Source of the DNA: Lunularia cruciata
Taxonomy: Eukaryota; Streptophyta; Marchantiopsida; Lunulariales; Lunulariaceae
Assembly: GCA_948567375.1 (NCBI GenBank)
Contig: OX419757.1
Span: 1-64,000, forward strand
Direction of reading: 5' to 3'
DNA: 64,000 nt
The notes under the pieces are model-generated. The model was not told where the DNA came from. It made no database searches and saw only the letters and a program-made list of their open reading frames with translations. The translations under genes and the position numbers were made by a program. Below, piece after piece: positions 50,779 through 60,530 of the stretch (the stretch's first letter is position 1; each line of letters opens with the position of its first letter).

Positions 50779-51927
50779 AGTAGAAACCCATGTCCCAGCC
50801 AGCAGGATCAGACCGGAGCGCGTTGGCATGGTGAGACAGATGAGGAGATGGTGCCAGGTTGGCATGCATTGGCCTTTCTGTGTATATTTGTAGAGACTTT
50901 GGTGGTATCTCTCTCAGCGCATACAGGAGGAGTTATTGAGGTCACAGATCCAGAGAGTGAAGATATTGGTACAGTTCAGCGAGACATTCATGATGATGTC
51001 TTAGTGATGGACTATCTTCGCACTGGTGTTGTGGGTGGCACAGTTGGGGCCAAGGAGAGAGACCGTGTTCTTCAGCGAGCCAGACGGTTCAGATTGGAGG
51101 GTAGACACCTTTTGCGTGTATGGGAGGATGGTAGAGTGCGAGTAGTACCACTTCCATCACAGAGACCACAGTTGGTCCGTCATGCTCATGAGGAGCTAGG
51201 ACATTTTGGAGTAAAGCGTACATATAGCTTACTCCAGAGTCATTATTGGTGGCGCGGTATGCAGACCAAGGTACAGCAGTTTGTTGCCAGATGTGTGGTT
51301 TGTGACCGAGTTAGAGCATCATTCAATGCTCCTACGCCACAGTTACACCCATTACCTATCATGGGATTGGGTTACCGTTGGAGTTTGGACTTCGCCGGAC
51401 CTTTACCACTGACTGTGAGACATCATCGGTATGTTTTGGTGATGGTGGAGCACTTCTCCAAGTGGATTGAGTTGGTGGCACTTCCTGACAAGTCTAGTGA
51501 AGGGACAGCTTACTCGTTCCTGGATCAAGTTCTTAGTCATTTTGGTGCACCAGCTGAGGTTTTGACTGATCAGGGTACAGAGTTCTTGGGAGAGTTTCAA
51601 GTCTTGTGTGACAAGGCTTTGATTGATCATTGTACTACATCCCGAGATCACCCTGAGGCAGATGGCTTAGCAGAGAGAGTGGTTCAGACGGTGAAGAGAG
51701 GATTGCGAAAGTATGGTTTGCAGAGAGGCCACTTGGGAGATTGGGATCTCCAGTTACCTTGGTTGGCCATGGGCTATCGGTTCAGCCGGCAAGCCTCCTT
51801 AGCATCCTTCTCTCCATACTTTCTACTCTATGGACGAGATCCAGATTTACCTGCAGCCATTCGTCGAGATGCTACTGTAGTTTTGGACTTGGATGACCCC
51901 GATGTATGGATGCGCGCATGTTCTTAG
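50779..51927 (+). CDS. DNMT-gypsy copy 4 integrase
   Basis: After the frameshift the integrase frame is open for 383 codons. The HHCC zinc domain is HAHEELGHFGVKRTY with CVVC (about 51184-51305). The core carries SLDFAGPLPL, LTDQGTEFLG and EADGLAERVVQ as D, D and E, with 34 residues between the last two. LASFSPYFLLYGRDPDL follows. TAG at 51925-51927 stands where copies 1 and 3 have CAA, so the frame originally ran on into the SH3-like tail and PHD finger. All catalytic residues are intact, unlike in copies 1 and 3. Confidence 0.93.
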   Translation, partial: SRNPCPSQQDQTGARWHGETDEEMVPGWHALAFLCIFVETLVVSLSAHTGGVIEVTDPESEDIGTVQRDIHDDVLVMDYLRTGVVGGTVGAKERDRVLQRARRFRLEGRHLLRVWEDGRVRVVPLPSQRPQLVRHAHEELGHFGVKRTYSLLQSHYWWRGMQTKVQQFVARCVVCDRVRASFNAPTPQLHPLPIMGLGYRWSLDFAGPLPLTVRHHRYVLVMVEHFSKWIELVALPDKSSEGTAYSFLDQVLSHFGAPAEVLTDQGTEFLGEFQVLCDKALIDHCTTSRDHPEADGLAERVVQTVKRGLRKYGLQRGHLGDWDLQLPWLAMGYRFSRQASLASFSPYFLLYGRDPDLPAAIRRDATVVLDLDDPDVWMRACS

Positions 51928-52425
51928 CGGGCAGAGATCTTTCGAAGAGTGATGCCGATGGCCTTTGAGAACTTGGCGATTGCTCAGCATAGAGATACTT
52001 TACGCTATGCTACCATTCAAGGAGGAGGTTATAGACCCTTGATCCGTCGATTTCATCCAGGCGACTATGTATATCTACAACAGACAGCACCGACGACACT
52101 TGATGTTTCTACAGGCCGCACTATCTTGAGAGTGTGCGAGGTTTTGCCATCTGGAGTCCTTGTGTTAGAAGGACGTGATGGTGTTGTTTGGAAGGATCAT
52201 GTGCGCAATTGTGCGCCATGCCACCTTCCAAACATTGATGGTACTATGGACCCAAGCTTGGCACTTGTACGTGCAGGCTTGAGGTGTATGTTATGTGGCT
52301 CTTCTGGTGGAGCTGCTACTATGTTAGTGTGTGATAGCTGTTCGAGAGGATGGCATATGGCATGTATGACTCCTCCCCTCACGGTGGTTCCTCAGGGACA
52401 GTGGTTATGTCCTAGATGTACTTGA
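51928..52425 (+). CDS. DNMT-gypsy copy 4 integrase tail with PHD finger
   Basis: It is in the same frame as the integrase. An SH3-like module (FHPGDYVYLQQTAP, GRTILRVCEVLPSGVLVLEG, WKDHVRNCAPCH) is followed by a PHD finger at 52285-52422. The zinc ligands are CMLC, CDSC, H and C in WHMAC, and CPRC: a Cys4-His-Cys3 set. The aromatic W two residues before the metal-binding H is the usual PHD signature. PHD fingers bind histone H3 tails, so this module could direct integration in the way chromodomains do in chromoviruses. The last codon is Thr before TGA. Confidence 0.92.
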   Translation, partial: RAEIFRRVMPMAFENLAIAQHRDTLRYATIQGGGYRPLIRRFHPGDYVYLQQTAPTTLDVSTGRTILRVCEVLPSGVLVLEGRDGVVWKDHVRNCAPCHLPNIDGTMDPSLALVRAGLRCMLCGSSGGAATMLVCDSCSRGWHMACMTPPLTVVPQGQWLCPRCT

Positions 52426-52700
52426 CCTATAGCTAGTTCATTCTTTATATGGTATAGATTGCAGACAGGCGACTAACAATGGGGGCTCCATAGCACCCGG
52501 CCTCCTGATCTTTGCCCATTAGAGGGTATACCATATACTTAGAGTAGATGGCTATCTGGAGTTAGAAGGACCTAACCGCCAGCTAGAGGGGCGATTGTGG
52601 CACTTTAGAGTCTATGTATGACTTATGTGTGAGTTGTGCTTTTATAGTGTATGATGTTGACAGTGATGTATGTTGTGTAGCGATGTATATACGCACGACA
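52426..52700 (+). other. Copy 4 3' non-coding region, polypurine-like tract and block B
   Basis: About 155 bp of 3' untranslated sequence precede the purine-rich AGCTAGAGGGGCGA (about 52581-52594). Block B follows from TGTGGCACTTTAG (52596) to GCACGACA (52700). A TATA-like TGTATATAC sits 16-20 bp from the end. Block B is not present at the 5' end of the copy. Confidence 0.75.
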
Positions 52701-53479
52701 ACCCGATGGAGGAACAAGTAAGTTGTCCCTTCACTAGACTTGTCAAGAAGTACCACCAACTCAATCCACTTGTAGAAGTGCTCCACCATCACCAAAACAT
52801 ATTGATGATGTCTCACAGTCAATGGTAAAGGTCTAGCAAAGTCCAAACTCCAATGGTAACCTAATCCCATGATAGGTAATAGTTGGAATTGTGGCATAGG
52901 AGCATTGAATGATGCTCTAACTCGGTCACAAACCACACATCTGGCAACAAACTATTGTACCTTGGTCTTCATACCGCACCACCAATAATGACTTTGGAGT
53001 TAGTTATATGTATGCTTTACTTCAAAATGTCTTAGTTCCTCATGAGCATGATGGACCAACTGTGGTCTCTGGGATGGAAGTGGTACTACTTGCACTCTAC
53101 CATCTAGCCATACATGCAAGAGGTGTCTGTCTTCCAATTTGAATTGTCTGGCTTGCTGAAGGATATGATCTCTTTCCTTGGCCCCAATTGTGCTACCCAC
53201 AATACTAGTGTGAAGATAGTCTATCACTAAGATATCATCATGAATGTCTTGCTGGAGTGTACTAATATCTTCACTCTTTGGATCTATAACCTCAATAAAT
53301 CCTCCTATATGTGTTGAGAGAGATACCACCAAAGCCTTAAAAATTATACACAGAAAGGCCGATGCATGCCAACCTGGCATCATCTCCTCATCTGTCTCAC
53401 CATGCCAACATGCTCTAGTCTGATCCTCTTGGCTGGGACATGGGTTTCTACTCAACCCATCTACATCACTATTCACCAT
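52701..53479 (-). pseudogene. DNMT-gypsy copy 3 integrase N-terminal half
   Basis: Right half of the integrase split by copy 4. It opens with SDVDGLSRNPCPSQEDQT, contains HAHEELRHFEVKHTY (the HHCC region, His lost in part) and CDRVRASFNAP, then SLDFARPLPL with the first catalytic Asp, and ends at GTTYLFLHRV exactly at the insertion point. Together with 44346-45244 it forms one collinear but decayed gene. There are stops near 52940-53000. Confidence 0.9.
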
Positions 53480-54912
53480 TCCAAGTCTATGAATAACTGT
53501 GAAATCATACTCCTATAAACTTAAAGCCCATCATGCAAGCTTCCCTAAAAGCTTGTCGGACTCCATCAACCATTTCAACGGCTGATGATCAATGATGAGA
53601 GTGAAAGGGTTATCAAATAGGTAACATCAGAAATGTGTTACTGCCCAAACTGCTGCCAAGCACTCTCCCACATATGAACTATACTTTGCCTCCGCTGAAT
53701 TGTTGGAGCAATAACATAAGCCACCACAAACTCCTTCCCCTCATCATCATGCTGAGTGAGAGGTGGTCCAAGCCCCAACATACTCCAATTAGTATGAACC
53801 TGAAATGGTCGTCCTTTGATGGGTCTCCTTAAAATAGGAGCAAATGTCAACCTCTCCTTGAGCTCTACAAAAGCTCTCTCTTGCTCATCTTCCCAACACC
53901 ACTCTTGTGTAAGCTTGGTCAACTTTGTCAAGGCCTTGGCAATGGCACTAAATCCTCTAACATAACGTCAATAGAAGTTTGCCAACCTAAGGAATGCTTG
54001 CACTTTGCTTACATTCGTAGGCCAAGGAATACGTGCAGTAGCCTCCACCTTGGTCTGTTGCACACCAAGTCCTCCGGGGTAGATAGTGTGACCCAAATAC
54101 TCAATCTATTCATGGAAGAACCTACAGTTCCTGAGATGTAATTTGAGTCCATGAGATCTCAACCTCTCAAACACCTCCAACAACTATCTCTCATGCTCCT
54201 CCACATAAGTGCTATAGACTAAAATGTCATCAATGTAGCATCGAGCAAAATCCAATCCAGCTAGGATCCTATCCATGAGCCTCTAGAACTCAGCAAGAGC
54301 ATTCTTCAACTCACATGGTAAGAACCTCTACTGATATAACACATCCTTGCCGTGAGGATCAATAGCCCAAAATGTTGTCTTGGATTTATCTTCCTGCCTG
54401 ATCGGCAATTGATGATATCTTGCTTGAAGATCCAAAGTACAAAAGACCTTTGCATGCCCAATCACATCAAAGACCTCCTTTGGTGTAGGCATGGCATACC
54501 GATCAGCCCTAGTCTGTCGGTTGATAGGACAATAATCTCCACACATCCGCTTATATGTGTAGTTGCCATGCATATCCTTCTTGGCTAGCATCACTATAAT
54601 TGATGCATACTCTCCATGTGAGATCTCGACCAAAAGAGCCTCAAAAAGGTTGCTACTCCAGCTCTTAGTCAATGTCCTCTCCATGTCACTATAGCAATAA
54701 GGATGTTGGAAAATTGGTGTATTGCTAGTCAGCTTAATCCGTATACCAAGTCCCTTCACAGCACCCAAATCCTTCATATTGAAGGCAAAACAACTTGTGT
54801 AGCTCCTCAAGAACCTCCAAACTCTCCGTCTTTCCTCTCCAGTAAGCTTGGGTCCAAGATCTGGCTCCAAAGTATCCTCTGTAACTGTCACACGAGTGGA
54901 AGACATACTGAC
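53480..54912 (-). pseudogene. DNMT-gypsy copy 3 RT and RNase H
   Basis: The RT N-terminal part (54906-54328) has FAFNMKDLGAV, MLAKKDMHGNYTYKRMCGDY and VFCTLDLQARYHQLPI. The catalytic region near 54260-54200 is interrupted by stops (box close to YIDDILVYS). RNase H (53931-53638) keeps WSMLGLGPPLTQHDDEGKEF. Reading is collinear with copy 4. The copy is inactive. Confidence 0.88.
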
Positions 54913-54918
54913 TAGTTG

Positions 54919-56480
54919 CTACACTGGGCCCTTGGGATCAATAGTGTCATGCTCCCGACCACTAGAGGTCCCAACCTCTATGTGAGAAACTCCCTCCACT
55001 CTGGCTGCAAGCTCCACACGTCCTCTAGTTGCATCCCAAGTGGACCAAAGGTGTAGTCCAAGTAGACCATGCTCACCTAGATAGACTCCAAGTAGACCAC
55101 TCTCCCTAGTAGCTATTGGTTGTATCCCAAGAATACCATGTCCATTCGGTCCATCGCCCCTAGCATGTGCTTGAATTGTGTCGGTAGGCATAGGGCTCAC
55201 AAGTGTCCGAGTGGTGATGCCTATCAAGCGCATCTTACACTGCTCTGCCAAGCCAAGGCTCACAATCTAGGTCAAATAGTTCAAGTCCATAGCATGACCT
55301 AACACCTTATGCCTGGATGCCTCTTACACTACTAGAACAATGATAATACCAAAGCAAAAGCCCATTGCACGCTTTCTCTCATCGGCATTAGGCTCCACCA
55401 CTGTTGTAACTATGAGTCCAAAGAAGTCCAAGTCCTCCCTCTTGAGAAGCATGAGAGCCTAAGAAACTCATAAGTGTGGGAAAAGCGGCTCTAGGCTGTA
55501 CAACTAGGTTCACTACTGCTATAGGTGACCTATCAGCCACTACCACCGTTTGAGACTAACGCTCCACATCCAAGATGTCATCAACAAGGATATGGTCTAG
55601 TCATTGAATCCCATCATATGCACACTATAAAACCTCTCTGGGTAATAGGTTTGTCCACCAAAGATAAAGACGATGAGCCCGTGATCCAACTCTAGCTGTA
55701 TCCAACAATATAGTAGGTCCCATCCAAGAATGGACCTGATGTGTACTCACCACAACTTTGGTGCAAGAACCACACATCAAAGGAACGTTTTCCAAAAGGT
55801 AAGCTAGAGAAACAGACTGATGAACCTAGAGATGTTGTAGTATCCATAACATCTCCCAAAACACACCAGAATGAGGATCTTGAAGACCCAAACCTCAACC
55901 AGCACATGTATGTCCCTAACATGGCCATCTAAAATTCACCAAGTGAATGGGCCCATATCTCTCCAGATCATGCACTCCCAATAAGGAAATTTCTGCTGGT
56001 AGGGTCTTCTGGTAACCTTTGATTGCTGACATCAATAATAACTTAGGATACCAGTAGGCCAAGTGTGCCACATGATGTAGAGAGACTCACATAGCAATCT
56101 CATCTCTCTCTACATACAAGTACCTATGTACTCGTATACCCACTTGTATAATCCTACCAAACAACTCTAGACATGTCCTCTCTATTGGATACTGCCAAGC
56201 AATGAGTGTGGTATCCAAAGGTGTCAAAGTAATTGACTCTCGAGGCTCATCCTCACACTCATCTCCTGATGGTACAAAGGCTCCACTCCAAGCTTGTTGC
56301 ACCAACTAATCTACATGCTACTATAATGCTTCCTTTGAACTCCACAATGGAACATCCAAGGTGAATGAAACAATCCCACTTGTACTCCAAATTTGAGTAA
56401 TCTCTTCTTGTATTGGAGTATCCTCTGCATGGGTATTCCTTTCCAACAAGTCACCAGGCCAAGTAATTGCACCATTGAAA
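54919..56480 (-). pseudogene. DNMT-gypsy copy 3 methyltransferase
   Basis: Motif I is damaged: LELFGRIIQVGIRVHRYLYVERDE at about 56168-56097 lacks the central ISTGLAAVL-type segment, an in-frame loss. Motif IV keeps WPC near 55915, but the next codon is TAG where copy 4 has CAG. The C-terminal tail 55263-54919 (LGLAEQCKMRLIGITTRT, GLLGLHLWSTWD) is well preserved, and it ends at the shared TAG in readthrough context (54921-54913). It confirms that the methyltransferase belongs to the element. Confidence 0.87.
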
Positions 56481-58084
56481 GCTAAAATTGATGCTACCAT
56501 GGTCTTAGACTGTAGTGAGCCAAGATTGCCAATACTAAAGCGTACTGGTAGGCAATATAATCCTCCCTCACTTGACTACCAACCTGGTCTATAGGAGGAT
56601 GTCTCCTCCCAATAGTCAATATTGAAACCCATGGGATATAACATTGCTCTCCCAACTAGCACATTGTATGACTCAACTATTGTTGCAATAGCCTGAGCTC
56701 TCACCACCAAGCTATCAGTTGGATAACCAGGCTGAACCTAGACAACAAGCTCCCCACGGGTGATGTACCATGTTGAACCACCACCTAGAGATGTTTGGAT
56801 CTGAAATGGACACCTCTCCATATTGGTTTCCATAACTCCAGACCGACTATTGCAACCTTCCCCAACATAAGGGCTGCGCACCAAAGTCTAACAAGACTCT
56901 TTGTGGTGTATAGACCTTCCTTGTAGGTCCCACCAAGTAGAAAATCCCCCTTTGGTTACTAGTAGGACAACACCAGGTGTGATCCATGCTCTCCCAAAGG
57001 CTGGTCTAGATGGCAACTCCTCTAGTCTAGCCACTATTGCTTGCCATAAACCACTGGTTGCTGAATGTATCCCATGCTCCGCAACCAAGTCAGCTCCACT
57101 ATCAACCACCTCTACTCTAGTAGTAAGAACTGCACCATCTCTACTCTCACAAAGCATGGTAGCTAACCAAAACACCGGGGTTGGGTCAACTCCCAATGTA
57201 AACATGTCATTGGCTAAAAAAAAAGGCAACGCATAATCAGCTGAGCTGCCTACAACATTATGCTTGACTCAGTTTGTTTAGTAGCAAGTGGCTGACTAGT
57301 AGGTAGTCCATCATGCACCCCATCACCACCTACCACACCTGCACTGAGACATCTAAGAGCCATGGATGTCATCTATAATGCCTCAAATAGCATGAAAGAT
57401 TGGGGAAGTCTGACTGTCTCCCGACCTCTCCTCTCTATGGGTCCAACTCCACTGATGCTCCTCTAGGCTCTAGAGCACGTACTGCACTCCTAGTCACTAC
57501 TACAGATGCATCCACCTGTGCTGCTTTGCACATGAAGTCCAAAGCATCTCTATCACCAGCATATGTGGTGGAAGCCTCAGCACTTGAATCTAATCTCCTC
57601 TGAGTAATGGCCATACTAGCCAATCTCTGCTCCAACTACTCAATCCAAGTAGCCATAGCTATATCGGAAGTAAGGGAAGGTACCGCACTCCTACTAGGTG
57701 TAGATCCTCTACCGCCACATCTACCACCTCGTCCTCCATGAAGTAGAGATCCTCTACTACTTGCCATAGCAGCCCTACCACTCTGTAACTCTGGGTGTAG
57801 GTCAAAGCACCGGTCACTAGTGTGACCAAATCTGTGGCAATGCTCACATTGCCTCTATATTGGTTGTGATGCACCAAAGGTATCAAGTCCATTACCCTGA
57901 GTACACTCTATCCTATGGTAAAGTCCACCATAAGTCCAACAAGCAACACCACTACTCATTGGCTGCTACTGACCCAAAAATGAATGTAAGGGTATAACTC
58001 CACTAGGCCCTCTACTCACTCCATAGGATCTAGGCAGTCTACCTTGTCCTCAAAAACCAATTAAGCATGGTGCACCTCACCACA
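56481..58084 (-). pseudogene. DNMT-gypsy copy 3 gag (3' part) and protease
   Basis: Protease: GVDPTPVFWLATMLCESRDG (57180 region) leads to LLDFGAQP (about 56895-56870), where DSGA has become DFGA. Gag: MEQRLASMAITQRRLDSS and the zinc-knuckle region near 57930-57830. Copy 3 ends abruptly in gag at about 58084, next to plus-strand block A of copy 5, so its 5' end is missing or rearranged. Confidence 0.82.
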
Positions 58085-58727
58085 CAATTTCCCATAGACT
58101 ACTTTCCTATGGTCAGATTTCCTATTTGGGATATTGACTTCACAATAGGGCCCACCGTCACTTTGCACCATTTGCACCGTCAAGTGTGCTATCAGCGGGA
58201 CCATTAGGGTTTCAAATCTAGCTCAAGTCTAGGGGGTATACTTTCAAAGTGCAGCTCTAGAGAGCTCACTTCTTTGATGTTGAGCCTTTGAGTTCTTGGC
58301 TATGGTGGATAGAGGCCGACAAGCATCACTTGGATTCTCTTGCTAGAGTGGGTGTGATTGATTGTAATCAGTACACAATTGTTGGTAATTTATAGAGTGA
58401 CAAATCAAGTACTGGTCTGAGTTTAGTTGATTCAAGTGTTGTAAACAATTTGATTACATTAGAGAAATGTGCTCTTTAGAGCTACATTTTGAAAGTATAC
58501 CTCCTAGACTCAAGCTAGGTCCAAAACCCTAACGGTCCCATTGATGACACACTTGACGATACAAATGGTGCAAAGTGATGGTGGGCCCCACCATGAAGTC
58601 AGTATCCCAAACAAGAATCTGACCGCCAAAAAGTAATCTATAGGAAATTGCTAAAATACCTCTAACTACTATCACTACAACTCTAGTGTCCAAGCAATTT
58701 AGATTTGACATTACAAATGGCATGACA
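58085..58727. repeat. Inverted pair of DNMT-gypsy 5' terminal blocks
   Basis: Bases 58085-58466 are block A in plus orientation, lacking its first about 80 bp. Bases 58467-58727 are block A in minus orientation, with an intact terminus (TGTCATGCC read from 58727) but lacking its inner part. The two share GAGCTC-type and CACCATTTG landmarks and could form a long imperfect hairpin. This marks a rearranged junction between copies 3 and 5. Confidence 0.75.
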
Positions 58728-60020
58728 TTTGACACAAGAGTTGATTCAATTTAGAGTGCACTTGGTGTGTCCTTATTGTTGTTGTGGGACATAGATAGGA
58801 GTTATGGAGCCTCTATAGCCCTAAGGGTTACTTTGGTACAATGGGTACCATTGAGTTAGATGACTTCATCTAGGATTTCAATTGTTGGTGTGATCTGTAG
58901 TAGATGTGAAACCTGACTTTGTTCATACCCTTCATGGCATGGAATGGGTTGTTTCAGCATTTGGAGGATCTGCCATGAATACCACAAATTCAGGAGAGAT
59001 CACTTGGAGGAGATTGAGTCATGGAGTCAATATTGGAACTATATCTCTATCACTTCAGGTTTGGTTACCAAGAGTAGATTGGCAATACCCACAAGTTCTA
59101 GCTCAAGTAGCATTGGTGGAGCTAGTGGAGGTGCACTAAATGGAGATAGTGCTACTATGAGTGGAGGTACCGCTACATGAGGTGGTGTGGTATTGGTGTT
59201 AAACCATGTGGTGGAGTTCTTCTAGTGTTTGAGGTAAAACTACCAAGGATTACAGATTGACAAGTTGAGGAGCTTGTAGGAGTTCCAACGAAAGGTTGGA
59301 GAGAGCCTACACAAGGCATACACTTGCATGAGGCGGCTTATCAGTTTCACTCAAGGAGTTATTGAGGCCCAAGCAGTCTAGTTTTGGTATGGGATATTGG
59401 ACAGGAGTTATGACATAAAGTTCATGATGCTATGTTGTTACATGCTACTTTGTGCACTTTGGCAGTGGTCTTTGGTTTGGCTGAGCGTATTGAGCTCAAC
59501 ATGGTGGAGGAGAGAGTAGTGACATCTAGATTTGGTAGGGAGACCTTATCCATAGTTGTGACTTCTTCTAGAATGCAACAGAGTGCACCACATCTAGTTG
59601 GTATTTGAGGACAAGGTGGACAACCTAGGTCTTATGGAGCAAGTGGAGTGCTTATTGTAGTTAGACCCTTACCTTCATTTTTGGGTCAATAGCGGCCAGT
59701 GAGTAGTGGTGTTGTTTGTTGGACTTGTGGTGGATCTCATCACAAGAGAGAGTGTCTTCAAGGCAATAGACTTGATATCTCTAATACATCACAACCAGCA
59801 TAGAGGTAGTATGAGCATTGCCACAGATTTGGTCACACTTGTGACCGGTGCTTTGACCTACACCCAAAGTTAAGGAGTGGTAGGGCTGCTATGGCAAGTA
59901 GTAAAGGAGCTCCAATTCATGGAGGACAAGGTGGTAGAGGATCTACACCTAGTAGGGGTGCAATACCTGCCCTTACTTTTCATACAACTATGGCTACTTG
60001 GATTGAGCAGTTGGTCCTAT
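58728..60020 (+). pseudogene. DNMT-gypsy copy 5 gag
   Basis: It includes the gag N-terminal section absent from copy 4 (IELDDFI, HLEEIESWSQYWNYI and a serine- and glycine-rich SSSSSSIGGASGGAL linker). It continues with LRSLQEFQRKVGES, LISFTQGVIEAQAV and decayed zinc knuckles (CWTCGGSHHKREC, HCHRFGHTCDRC) near 59716-59855. Near 60015 it jumps directly from IEQL to the protease region, an internal deletion of roughly 700 bp relative to copy 4. Confidence 0.8.
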
Positions 60021-60530
60021 GGCTACTCTATGGTGTATAGACCTTCAAGGAAGGTTTATACACCATAGAGAGTCTTATTAGACTCTAGTGCATAGCCTCT
60101 TATGTTAGGGAAGGTTGCAATTGTCGGTCTAGGGTTACAAAAGCCCCATGTGGAGAGGTGTTCATTTCAGATCCAAACATCTCTAGGTGGTGGTTTGACA
60201 TAGTACATCACACGTGGGGAGCTTGTTGTCCAAGTTCAGCCTAGTTATCTAACTGATAGCTTTGTGGTGAGAGCTCAGGCTATTGCAACCATGGTTGAGT
60301 CATATGATGTGCTAGTAAGTGGAGTAGTGCTATACCCCATGGGTTTCAATATTGACTATTGGGAGGAGACAACCTCCTATAGGCCAGGTTGACAATCCGG
60401 TGAGGGCCGAGTATGTCGCCTACTAGTACGCTTCAGTAGTGGTAGTCTTGGCTCACTATAATCCAAGACCATGGCAACATCAATTTCAGCTTTTAATGGT
60501 CTTGTTACTTGGCTTGGTGACTTCTTGGAG
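60021..60530 (+). pseudogene. DNMT-gypsy copy 5 protease
   Basis: The frame resumes at VYRPSRKVYTP, followed by LLDSSA and a stop where copy 4 has CAG (near 60090). The closing segment YDVLVSGVVLYPMGFNIDY and EETTSYRPG is at about 60300-60390. Decay is advanced. Confidence 0.78.

Larger units (their letters stand above)
45245..52700 (+). mobile_element. DNMT-gypsy family copy 4: nearly complete gag-pro-DNMT-RT-RH-IN-PHD element
   Basis: A 7.46-kb Ty3/gypsy-type element inserted with a 4-5 bp target duplication into the integrase region of copy 3. Order: 5' block A, gag, protease, cytosine methyltransferase, UAG in a readthrough context, RT, RNase H, integrase, SH3-like tail, PHD finger, polypurine-like tract, block B. 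The termini are TGTCACGCC and GCACGACA. Base composition is clearly richer in G and C than in the other copies, in line with younger age. Defects are five premature TAG codons, a 1-nt deletion near 50762 and loss of the gag N-terminus. Confidence 0.9.

Noticed and set aside
55692-55928. Reverse-strand open frame in copy 3
   Set aside because: It is a shifted frame of the decayed methyltransferase; the collinear frame carries the conserved motifs.
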